A DNA stretch of 64,000 nt from Streptococcus sp. Marseille-Q5986. GTDB lineage: Bacteria > Bacillota > Bacilli > Lactobacillales > Streptococcaceae. The stretch is taken from positions 496,001 to 560,000 of the forward strand of contig NZ_CAMPPY010000001.1 in NCBI RefSeq assembly GCF_946902915.1, written 5' to 3'. The notes beneath the pieces were generated by a model. The model saw only the letters and a program-made list of their open reading frames with translations. It did not search any database and was not told the origin of the DNA. Position numbers and translations under genes: made by a program. This document shows, one piece after another, positions 55,392-62,468 of the stretch; within the stretch, counting starts at the first letter, position 1, and each line of letters starts with the position of its first letter.

Positions 55392-56154
55392 TCGTATTTT
55401 GGCACTTTCTGGAAATGACATTTTTAGTGGTGGTGGCCTGTCAGCTGATTTGGCTACCTATACCTTGAACGGCTTGCATGGCTTTGTAGCAGTGACTTGT
55501 TTGACAGCCTTGACAGAAAAAGGATTTGAAGTCTTTCCAACTGATGATGCCATTTTTCAACATGAATTAGATAGTTTGCGTGATGTGGAGTTTGCAGGAA
55601 TTAAGATTGGTCTTCTACCAACTGTCAGTGTGGCTGAGAAGGCCTTGGACTTTATCAAACAACGCCCAGGAGTGCCTGTGGTGCTGGATCCTGTCTTGGT
55701 CTGCAAGGAAACGCATGATGTAGCTGTAAGTGAACTTTGCCAAGAGTTGATTCGCTTTTTCCCTCATGTCAGTGTGATTACACCTAATCTTCCTGAAGCA
55801 GAATTATTAGCTGGTCAGGAAATTAAAACCTTGGAAGACATGAAAACTGCAGCGCAGAAAATGCATTCCTTAGGAGCGCCAGCAGTCATTATTAAGGGAG
55901 GCAATCGCCTTAGTCAGGACAAGGCTGTGGATGTCTTTTATGATGGACAGACCTTTACAGTCCTAGAAAATCCTGTTATCCAAGGTCAAAATGCTGGGGC
56001 AGGTTGTACCTTTGCCTCTAGCATTGCCAGTCACTTGGTCAAAGGTGATGAACTTTTACCGGCAGTAGAAAGCTCTAAGGCTTTCGTTTACCGTGCCATT
56101 GCACAAGCAGATCAGTATGGAGTGAGACAATATGAAGCAAACCAAAACAACTAA
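55381..56154 (+). CDS. Pyridoxine/hydroxymethylpyrimidine kinase (ThiD/PdxK family)
   Basis: 257-aa ribokinase-fold kinase. [20 protein letters not shown] and the anion-hole/catalytic motif [16 protein letters not shown] (Asp replaced by a Cys-type site, as in the CD-type PdxK/ThiD group). With no thiamin genes nearby and an ECF S component overlapping, vitamin B6 salvage is my preferred reading, HMP kinase the alternative. Start lies inside truA. Confidence 0.85.
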   Translation: MKNNRILALSGNDIFSGGGLSADLATYTLNGLHGFVAVTCLTALTEKGFEVFPTDDAIFQHELDSLRDVEFAGIKIGLLPTVSVAEKALDFIKQRPGVPVVLDPVLVCKETHDVAVSELCQELIRFFPHVSVITPNLPEAELLAGQEIKTLEDMKTAAQKMHSLGAPAVIIKGGNRLSQDKAVDVFYDGQTFTVLENPVIQGQNAGAGCTFASSIASHLVKGDELLPAVESSKAFVYRAIAQADQYGVRQYEANQNN

Positions 56155-56593
56155 AATTGCCCTTGTATCCCTATTAACCGCCCTTTCTGTGGTTCTAGGC
56201 TATTTCGTAAAAATTCCAACACCGACAGGAATTCTAACTCTTTTAGATGCGGGTGTCTTCTTCACGGCCTTCTACTTTGGTAGTCGCGAAGGGGCTGTAG
56301 TCGGAGGACTAGCAGGTTTCTTGATTGACCTCTTATCAGGCTACCCTCAGTGGATGTTCTTTAGCTTGGTCAACCATGGCTTGCAAGGATTTCTCGCAGG
56401 ATTTAAAGGAAAAACTCAGTTGCTAGGACTTATCCTAGCAACCATTGTCATGGTAGGGGGCTACGCCTTGGGTTCAACTTTGATGAATGGCTGGGCAGCA
56501 GCCCTACCAGAAATCCTACCAAACTTCCTGCAAAATATTGTAGGGATGATTGTAGGGTTTGTGCTTAGTCAGAGTATCAAGAAGATTAAGTAA
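56132..56593 (+). CDS. ECF transporter S component (vitamin uptake)
   Basis: 153 aa, about five or six hydrophobic helices; TALSVVLGYFVKIPTPTGILTLLDAGVFFTAF is the ECF substrate-binding protein signature with acidic DAG. Overlaps the kinase gene by 23 bp, so transport and phosphorylation of the same vitamin (pyridoxine or HMP) are likely coupled. Uses the shared EcfAA'T module encoded elsewhere. Confidence 0.85.
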   Translation: MKQTKTTKIALVSLLTALSVVLGYFVKIPTPTGILTLLDAGVFFTAFYFGSREGAVVGGLAGFLIDLLSGYPQWMFFSLVNHGLQGFLAGFKGKTQLLGLILATIVMVGGYALGSTLMNGWAAALPEILPNFLQNIVGMIVGFVLSQSIKKIK

Positions 56594-56625
56594 AGAGGCT
56601 GTGGAGAAAGTCCTAAAAATCAGAA

Positions 56626-56672
56626 AAAACGCATAGTATCAGGTGTTGAAAAACCTTGATACTATACGTTTT
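56626..56672. terminator. Hairpin terminator between convergent genes, dispersed type
   Basis: AAAACGCATAGTATCAGGTG and ACCTTGATACTATACGTTTT stem. Related to 5399-5442, including the following GGGAAGATTTTC. Serves the ECF gene and, in reverse, the GNAT gene. Confidence 0.75.
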
Positions 56673-56742
56673 ATTGTGGGAAGATTTTCCTCATTTTCTA
56701 GTGAAATTGAACTTTTTCTAACATCTTTTTATAGATTACTTC

Positions 56743-57216
56743 TTAATCAATTATCATTTCCATTGTTGTTTCTTGGGGTTTCATCCCTTGTCTTTGATAA
56801 AAGCGGAGAGCACCCTCGTTATCATTCCAGACACTTAGGGTTAGGTTATTGCAGCCAATTTCTTTAGCATAATTGAGAGCGAATTGATAGAGTTGATCAC
56901 CAATTTTTTGACCATGAGCATTTTGATCTACACATAAATCTTCGATAAAAAGGGTTTTGATTTCTTGGAGAACAGAATTATCTGTTTTATCTTTTATGGT
57001 ACAAAATAGGTGTCCGAGAACTTGTCCCTTCTCATCTTCAAAAACAAAAATAGGGGTATGTTCTTGAGAGAGAATGGTTTGCAACTCAGAGGAACTATAT
57101 TTAGCCCCAGTTTGCTTAAAAATATCTGGTCGAGTATGGTGGTGAACCGTAAGAATTTGTTGTAATAAATCGAGTAATTTAGGAATATCTTCTTGTTTAG
57201 CTTTTCGAATAGTCAT
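56743..57216 (-). CDS. GNAT-family N-acetyltransferase
   Basis: 157-aa acetyltransferase: IRKAKQEDIPKLLDLL start, acetyl-CoA-binding motif DQNAHGQKIGDQLYQFALNYA (Q/RxxG, about residues 97-117) and LSVWNDNEGALRFYQRQGM. Transcribed in the same direction as, and 48 bp after, the ABC permease gene, so possibly the last gene of the peptide cluster. In microcin C systems a GNAT domain (MccE) detoxifies the product; a similar self-protection role here is only a hypothesis, since general-purpose GNAT genes are common. Confidence 0.85.
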   Translation of the reverse strand: MTIRKAKQEDIPKLLDLLQQILTVHHHTRPDIFKQTGAKYSSSELQTILSQEHTPIFVFEDEKGQVLGHLFCTIKDKTDNSVLQEIKTLFIEDLCVDQNAHGQKIGDQLYQFALNYAKEIGCNNLTLSVWNDNEGALRFYQRQGMKPQETTMEMIID

Positions 57217-57264
57217 GAAGGTTCTTTTTATTGGATTAGTCTATAAGAAAAGCTTTAGGGGCAA

Positions 57265-57987
57265 TCATTTTTCTTTATGAAGAGTTCTTAAAATAACTAA
57301 CTGTGTTAACATAATCCAAAGAATGAGAATACTCATGTCCAATAGAGAAACATCTCCGTAGTCGTAAAGGCTGGCTCGCAGAAGATTTGAGGAAGGGACG
57401 AAAGGGAGGGCACGGTAAAGATGGTTTACCCACTCAGGTAGTCGATCTGCAGGATACATGAGTGGTGAGAACATGAGTCCAATCATAAGAATTAGCTGCG
57501 ACATAAGGGTTACGGTATTTGGAGAAAAGGTGTAGGCTATAGCAAATCCCAGACTAATCATAGTAAGACAAATCAGAAGCACAATAAAAACACCAAGAAA
57601 AGATGGATGGAGACGAACAGAAAAGCGGACATACCCAAGTAGAATAGAAATAAAAACTCCCGGCAAAATGGCAATTAACCACATCCACAAGTCAGCGAGA
57701 GAAATGAATATCCTAGGGATGGGTAAGGCACGAATATAATCCAAATGCCCTTCCAACTTATCATTTGCTATAACAGGGGAGGAAATTGTACAACCGATAG
57801 AGATAATTCCAATTAAAACAGAACCAGACGAAAGATAGTAGGCAGTAGTCGAATCAATATCGCCAATAACTAGAGGGTAGCCAAAAAGAAGAGAAATAGA
57901 TAAGAGAAGCTGGGCCAGTGTAAAAAGGATGAAAAGATCTTTTTGGCGCAAGTAGTTCCAACGAAGTAAGTAAAAAAATTGAGTCAT
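57265..57987 (-). CDS. ABC-2-type transporter permease of the peptide cluster
   Basis: 240 aa with six hydrophobic segments; NYLRQKDLFILFTLAQLLL start and ALPIPRIFISLADLWMWL are typical of CcmB/ABC2_membrane permeases. One base separates it from the ATPase gene. Expected to export, or pump out for self-immunity, the small peptide product with the ATPase at 57989-58900. Confidence 0.85.
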   Translation of the reverse strand: MTQFFYLLRWNYLRQKDLFILFTLAQLLLSISLLFGYPLVIGDIDSTTAYYLSSGSVLIGIISIGCTISSPVIANDKLEGHLDYIRALPIPRIFISLADLWMWLIAILPGVFISILLGYVRFSVRLHPSFLGVFIVLLICLTMISLGFAIAYTFSPNTVTLMSQLILMIGLMFSPLMYPADRLPEWVNHLYRALPFVPSSNLLRASLYDYGDVSLLDMSILILWIMLTQLVILRTLHKEK

Positions 57988-57988
57988 A

Positions 57989-58900
57989 TTAGTTGATTAG
58001 CTCCTCTCTATAAAGGTCAGAAATAGTCAATGTTTTTTGATGAAGAGAGAGATTGAAAATTGTTTTTTGACCAAGCTCTTCTGTCAGTTGTGCTATCAAT
58101 GGAGCTAGACTTTTTTCCTCAATCTCTAATTGACAACTAACACCATTGATAATTGTATAATCTTCTATTTTGTCTAATATACTTTTAGTCATAAAATCAA
58201 AGCTTATCTGATACAGTTTGTCATGGATGATTTGCTTAACCTTTCCTGATTTAAGCAATTTACCATTATTAAAGAGGGCGTAATTATCTGCATATTTTTC
58301 AACCTCCAGAAGATTATGAGTAACGATAATAATGGTATGCCCCTTGCTAGCTAACTTTTGCAATAATTGCCATTGCTTTTCACGACGAATGGGGTCAACA
58401 TCATTTGTTGGTTCGTCAAGAAGAATGATGTCTGAGCTACCGATTAGTGTCATAGCAAAGGAAGTAAGTCTTTTGAGACCGCCCGAAAGATCCTTACCTT
58501 TTTTGTAACGATAGTCTTCAATTTCTAAATCAGTGAGAAGCTGGCTGATTGCTTTTTTTAGTTCTTGGGAACTCAATCCTCGCATTTTTCCAAGTATTTC
58601 TAAATTTTCTTCTACGGTTAATTTGTCGAGTGGGGCATATTGTTGAGACATATAACTAATTAAGGTGCGTGCTTGTTTACGATTGTATATAAAAGAAATA
58701 TCGCCATACAAAATATCTCCTTGGTCAGGTTTAGTAAAACCAATCATTTGATTCAATAGAGTAGATTTTCCAGCTCCATTGTGTCCCAAAAAAGCCGTGA
58801 TTTTTGCTGGTGATATTTCTAAGGAAATATGATTATTGGCTAAGTGCTGACCATCAAAAGATTTAGTCAAATTATCAATTACGAGTTTTGCAGTTGTCAT
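57989..58900 (-). CDS. ABC transporter ATPase of the peptide cluster
   Basis: 303 aa, NatA/BcrA-like. Walker A GHNGAGKST (about residue 39), signature DLSGGLKRL, Walker B IILLDEPTNDVD, H-loop VTHNL, and a C-terminal extension of about 90 residues as in bacitracin/lantibiotic immunity ATPases. Overlaps the E1-like gene by 4 bp (ATGA). Confidence 0.9.
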   Translation of the reverse strand: MTTAKLVIDNLTKSFDGQHLANNHISLEISPAKITAFLGHNGAGKSTLLNQMIGFTKPDQGDILYGDISFIYNRKQARTLISYMSQQYAPLDKLTVEENLEILGKMRGLSSQELKKAISQLLTDLEIEDYRYKKGKDLSGGLKRLTSFAMTLIGSSDIILLDEPTNDVDPIRREKQWQLLQKLASKGHTIIIVTHNLLEVEKYADNYALFNNGKLLKSGKVKQIIHDKLYQISFDFMTKSILDKIEDYTIINGVSCQLEIEEKSLAPLIAQLTEELGQKTIFNLSLHQKTLTISDLYREELIN

Positions 58901-60030
58901 AAGTTTAATTCTCCGTACTTAGAAAAAATTTCCCAATCGTCTTCTTTACCTGTGCCGCATGTTGGACATTCATCAAGATAGCGTCCCCAAGAATCGTGTG
59001 TGAATGAGGCTCCGTTTTCATAATTGATTTCGTATTGATGGTTAAGGCTAATTGGTTCTGTATATTGAGTTAATAATCGGATAGTTTCATCAACAATGGC
59101 AGAAGTCAGTTGAAATATTGCTGGGCCATAGGCTATTGTAGGGATTGTTTTTGTAATCGTACGAATACCATGAAATTGTTCAAGGAATAGATTGTCAATT
59201 TTTGTATAATGAATATTTAAACAATCAAAACAGCCTGTTTGGTAAGGGATAACTGAATAGACACGACCACGACTAACTTGACTGGCGCCAAATATACAGG
59301 GAATATTTTTTGTAACGATTGCTTTATTTACGATACGTTGAATATCATATTGAGGTTCATCAATCACACATATCGTAATATCAACATCATCAAGTAAAGG
59401 AATCAAGTCACTTACAGAGGTGATACGTATATTATGGGTTTCTACTTCAATATCGGAATTCATTTTTGTAACTTCTCTATGGGCAATTTGAACTTTAGAT
59501 AAGCCAATATCATCTTCCTTGTATAGAAATTGTCTTCCTAGATTACTTTGCTCAACAATGTCAAAATCCACTATTTTTATCTTTTTAGGCCCCAAGCCTG
59601 CTAGTAATGTCAGTATGTTAGAGCCCCCACCACCAAGACCTAGTAAAAGGATAGTAGACTGATGAATTTTTTTCTGTGTTGCAATACTATCTTGGAAGTT
59701 ATTTAAATAGCGACTGAAATAATATATATTTGAATGATAACGTTCTTTAATATCCTGAATTTCGCTCGCTTCTTCGAGAACCCCCTCATTATCTAAGAGT
59801 TCAAGAGCGCCTGTGATGTCTTCTTCAGTTAAATCATCATATTTTGTTAGCATGATATTGAGAATATCTTGAAGAGGACGTCCGTCTAAAATATTGACTA
59901 AATTCCACATTTTATTATTATCATCCTTAATTTCTGTGGTTATACCAATTTGTAGCCCAATCCTAAATAAATTTTTATGAAGTTTATAAACAGGATATAT
60001 TTCTTTTATTCTTGGATGATAGAATTTCAT
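58897..60030 (-). CDS. E1/ThiF-like adenylating enzyme, putative peptide maturase
   Basis: 377 aa. Residues about 1-100 form a winged-helix-like domain (NNKMWNLVNILDGRPLQDIL ... LTEEDITGALELLDNEGVLEEA) resembling PqqD-type RiPP recognition elements. Residues about 130-330 are an E1 Rossmann fold: nucleotide loop LLGLGGGGSN, DFDIVEQSNLGRQFLY (Asp plus Arg), SKVQIAHREV (Lys), VIDEPQ. Two Cys pairs, CFDC (about 264) and C-terminal CPTCG, likely bind zinc. MccB, PaaA and the ThiF-like partners of azole-forming clusters share this plan. No ThiS/MoaD carrier is nearby; a 20-aa peptide gene lies 250 bp upstream, so that peptide is the inferred substrate. Ribosome site GAGG. Confidence 0.85.
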   Translation of the reverse strand: MKFYHPRIKEIYPVYKLHKNLFRIGLQIGITTEIKDDNNKMWNLVNILDGRPLQDILNIMLTKYDDLTEEDITGALELLDNEGVLEEASEIQDIKERYHSNIYYFSRYLNNFQDSIATQKKIHQSTILLLGLGGGGSNILTLLAGLGPKKIKIVDFDIVEQSNLGRQFLYKEDDIGLSKVQIAHREVTKMNSDIEVETHNIRITSVSDLIPLLDDVDITICVIDEPQYDIQRIVNKAIVTKNIPCIFGASQVSRGRVYSVIPYQTGCFDCLNIHYTKIDNLFLEQFHGIRTITKTIPTIAYGPAIFQLTSAIVDETIRLLTQYTEPISLNHQYEINYENGASFTHDSWGRYLDECPTCGTGKEDDWEIFSKYGELNL

Positions 60031-60049
60031 TTTAACCTCACTATTTTAT

Positions 60050-60093
60050 TAAAAAGGAAGACGAGGTGATTATAAATCATATATCCTCGTCTT
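60050..60093 (-). terminator. Strong hairpin terminator between the 20-aa peptide gene and the E1-like gene
   Basis: AAGACGAGG (60058-60066) pairs with CCTCGTCTT (60085-60093), with an inner TGATT/AATCA stem. Reverse-strand reading ends in CCTTTTT. Transcripts from the peptide promoter would partly stop here. Confidence 0.8.
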
Positions 60094-60189
60094 GCAAATC
60101 CCAGTTCCTATTACAAATGGAAATAAGTAGAAAGAAAATGGTGAACCTATCTACTCAATTCCAATAGTAGAAATAAATAGAAAAGAACT

Positions 60190-60270
60190 CCTCTAAAAAC
60201 TCAATTTTAAAATGCTAATTTTTCAACCTTTTCTGGTTACTAAACATAGAAAACCGGTAGTTTTTAGAGG
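60190..60270 (-). repeat. Long 81-bp hairpin with perfect 12-bp arms
   Basis: CCTCTAAAAACT (60190-60201) and AGTTTTTAGAGG (60259-60270) are exact inverted repeats. An inner ACCTTTTCT/AGAAAACCGGT stem with a 2-nt bulge extends the structure. It begins 11 bp after the 20-aa peptide stop codon. It could be a transcript-stabilising hairpin, an attenuator or a small MITE. Confidence 0.7.
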
Positions 60271-60280
60271 TGCCCAAAAT

Positions 60281-60343
60281 TTAGAAAACACCCCAGCTAA
60301 TATCAGTTTTAGCAATAACTTTACGCACTTGAATATTTTTCAT
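60281..60343 (-). CDS. 20-residue peptide gene, putative precursor of the E1-like enzyme
   Basis: ATG at 60343 and TAA at 60281 encode MKNIQVRKVIAKTDISWGVF. AAGGAG lies exactly 8 nt before the ATG, the strongest ribosome site in this intergenic region. The N-terminal part is basic (leader-like), followed by T-D-I-S-W-G-V-F with no Cys. It heads the E1-ABC operon on the same strand and is divergent from the regulator-kinase genes. Short E1-modified peptides (MccA of 7 residues, PaaP) set a precedent. Could be a bacteriocin, a pheromone or both. No homologue is known to me. Confidence 0.65.
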   Translation of the reverse strand: MKNIQVRKVIAKTDISWGVF

Positions 60344-60412
60344 TTTTGTAACTCCTTTCATATTTGATAAGAATATTGTATAATAAATTAACGATTTTTT
60401 TATCAGCATGTC

Positions 60413-60440
60413 ATAATTGACGTATTTGACGTTATAATTG
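60413..60440. promoter_or_regulatory. Putative LytTR-regulator box in the divergent promoter region
   Basis: ATAATTG occurs at 60413-60419 and 60434-60440, exactly 21 bp start to start, the geometry of ComE, BlpR and AgrA direct-repeat sites. A TTGACGT pair (60417-60423, 60426-60432) lies within. A -10 TATAAT (60433-60438) for the regulator gene overlaps the right copy; the peptide-side promoter has no good -35 and would need activation. Confidence 0.55.
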
Positions 60441-60469
60441 GCAAAATCATGCTTGTAGTGAGGAATTTG

Positions 60470-61176
60470 ATGTTAAAAATTGCGATTTGTGATGATTCTA
60501 ATAGGGATGGTAGTCAGCTAGAAAACTTACTCTTATCTTATAAGGACATCAAAATAGAAACGAGTGTTTATACGAATCCCCAAAAACTATTAGAACAATT
60601 GACAGAGAAGTACAGTTGTGTTTTTTTGGATATCGAGATGCCACAGATAACAGGAATTGATATGGCACAAAAAATCCGTAAGGTAAACCCTTTTATCCCG
60701 ATTATCTTTGTTACCAGTTATCGAGATTATATGGAGCAGGTTTTTGAAGTGCAGACTTTTGATTATTTACTTAAACCAGTGACTTCTAAAAAATTATATA
60801 AAACTCTGGATAGAGTGGTACGTTTTTTGAATTTAGGGCAAGCTGTATTTACGTTTACTTTTGGAAAGCAGCATTATTCACTGCCTTTAAATGACATTGT
60901 ATTTTTGAAAAGGATAAGCGTGCTGTCTTTATTTACACTAAAGATCAGACTTATAAAGCTTTGCTTAAAACGAAAGATATTTTAGAGAAATTACCTGATT
61001 ACTTTATTCAAATTCATTCTTCCTATATTATCAATCCTAGATATGTGACAGAGTTTGATTCGCAAATAGTCACAATTTTAAATGGAATGGATGAAAATCA
61101 CCTTCCAATTAGCCGGAAATTTCAAGCGGCTTTTAGAGAAAAGTATTATTATTATCTGAGTGAGAGGAATTTTTAA
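60470..61176 (+). pseudogene. LytTR-family response regulator, frameshifted
   Basis: Receiver domain (residues 1-120: ICDDSNRDG, phospho-acceptor CVFLDIEMP, SYRDYMEQVFEVQTFDYLLKP) intact, followed by a LytTR DNA-binding domain. One base is missing near 60907: the frame goes VFLKRISVLSL to a stop at 60985, while the shifted frame reads EKDKRAVFIYTKDQTYKALL ... IQIHSSYIINPRYV to 61176. A G restored in TTTTTGAAAA would give about 235 residues. ATG 60470 was chosen as the start of the receiver fold. Either inactivated or a sequence error. Overlaps the kinase start by one base (TAATG). Confidence 0.8.
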
Positions 61177-62450
61177 TGTTAGTCAGTTTGCGGATTGTGA
61201 GTATTCTGTTTGATTTATTTTTGGGAGTTATTTTCTTTTATAGACCTTTGTCCCAAAAAGAAAAGTCTAGGAGAATTTGTATCTTTACTTCTCTCCTTTT
61301 ATTTTTCCATGCCTTGTTGACGATATTATTTTCAGGAGCTAATCTTTTCTTAGTAGGGAATCTTATTCTCAGTATCGCAGAGTATTATTTTTTAGGTCTT
61401 TATTTTGGATATGCTGTTCAAGAATCTTCGTTTTGGATTTTTTGTCAGATGAGTCTAACTTTACTAGCTGGTACTATACTCAATCAAGCAGTGCAACTAT
61501 TTTCCCCTTTATCAGTCATTTCAGAAAATCTAATAGCCATGCTTTTTTATCTCGCTGTAGCTTTTCTTTTATCATTGCTAGTGACCCTGGTTCTTCGACA
61601 ACTTTTTCGTGCACATCAAAAGTTAGTTTATACTGCTTCTGTTTCTAAAGGGACTTGGTTATACCAGTTTATTGTACCATTTTTGTCCATTTGTTTTGCT
61701 TTTACAATATCAGCGATTCAAGGGCAAGTGTTTGAGAAGGATTATCTTTCTTTTGTTTCTGTATTAGCCCTCATTGTGTTAACGTTCTCTTCTCTCTATT
61801 TCACCCTATATCTTTCTCAGCAACAACAGAGGTATTATCAAAGCATACTAGAGACGGAACAGCTGACCTTTCAATTGAGAGAAATGAAACAATCTAAAAA
61901 AGATTATAGGAGAATTCAAAGGATTCAACACGATTTGAAAAATCAACATTTAATCCTCCTTGCACTTTTAAAAGAAAATCCTGAACAAGCGAAGTCTTAT
62001 CTTCAAAGCATGACAAATAGTATAGAGAATCAAACTGTCTGTTACTCCAAGAATACAACAATTAACTTTTTACTCAATCAAAAATTACAGGACAAGGTAG
62101 AGGACATACAATTGGAAATTGATTGTTTTGTACCTCAACGATTAGAAATCAATCCAGATATTTTAGCGGTTTTACTTGGTAATTTGTTGGACAATAGTCT
62201 TGAAGCCTGTATGCGCTTGAGTAATAAAGAAGATAGGGTCTTGATATTAGGAATACGATATTTTCAGAAGAAACTCTTTATTGCTATCGAGAATTCATTT
62301 GATGAGGATGAATTGGTAATGCGAAAGGAACGTCAGACAGAGGGATGGGGGCTTAAAAATATCGAGAGACTTGTAACCAATCATAGGGGAATAATAAAGA
62401 ATTTCATTCAGAATGGACGTCATAAAACAGAAGTGATTCTTCCTGTCTAA
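61176..62450 (+). CDS. HPK10-type sensor histidine kinase (ComD/BlpH/AgrC-like)
   Basis: 424 aa. Six or seven transmembrane helices in residues 1-210, a coiled linker, then RIQRIQHDLKNQHLILLALL (phospho-acceptor His about 251), N-box NLLDNSLEACMRL and G-box GWGLKNIERLV. Kinases of this class detect secreted peptides through the membrane domain and phosphorylate LytTR regulators. By position it should sense the mature product of the 20-aa peptide gene. Confidence 0.88.
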   Translation: MLVSLRIVSILFDLFLGVIFFYRPLSQKEKSRRICIFTSLLLFFHALLTILFSGANLFLVGNLILSIAEYYFLGLYFGYAVQESSFWIFCQMSLTLLAGTILNQAVQLFSPLSVISENLIAMLFYLAVAFLLSLLVTLVLRQLFRAHQKLVYTASVSKGTWLYQFIVPFLSICFAFTISAIQGQVFEKDYLSFVSVLALIVLTFSSLYFTLYLSQQQQRYYQSILETEQLTFQLREMKQSKKDYRRIQRIQHDLKNQHLILLALLKENPEQAKSYLQSMTNSIENQTVCYSKNTTINFLLNQKLQDKVEDIQLEIDCFVPQRLEINPDILAVLLGNLLDNSLEACMRLSNKEDRVLILGIRYFQKKLFIAIENSFDEDELVMRKERQTEGWGLKNIERLVTNHRGIIKNFIQNGRHKTEVILPV

Positions 62451-62468
62451 CTAGGATTTGTTGCTATC

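Noticed and set aside
60215..60247. Ten-codon reverse-strand frame MFSNQKRLKN ending in Asn, reminiscent of microcin C precursors (MccA ends in Asn)
   Set aside because: No Shine-Dalgarno, and it lies entirely within the loop and inner stem of the 81-bp hairpin; the 20-codon gene upstream is a much better precursor candidate. Kept in mind only because MccB-type enzymes act on terminal Asn.
60450..60470. Upstream start for the LytTR response regulator (ATG 60449)
   Set aside because: The receiver fold begins at MLKIAICDDS (60470); the seven extra residues have no family counterpart and would crowd the promoter.
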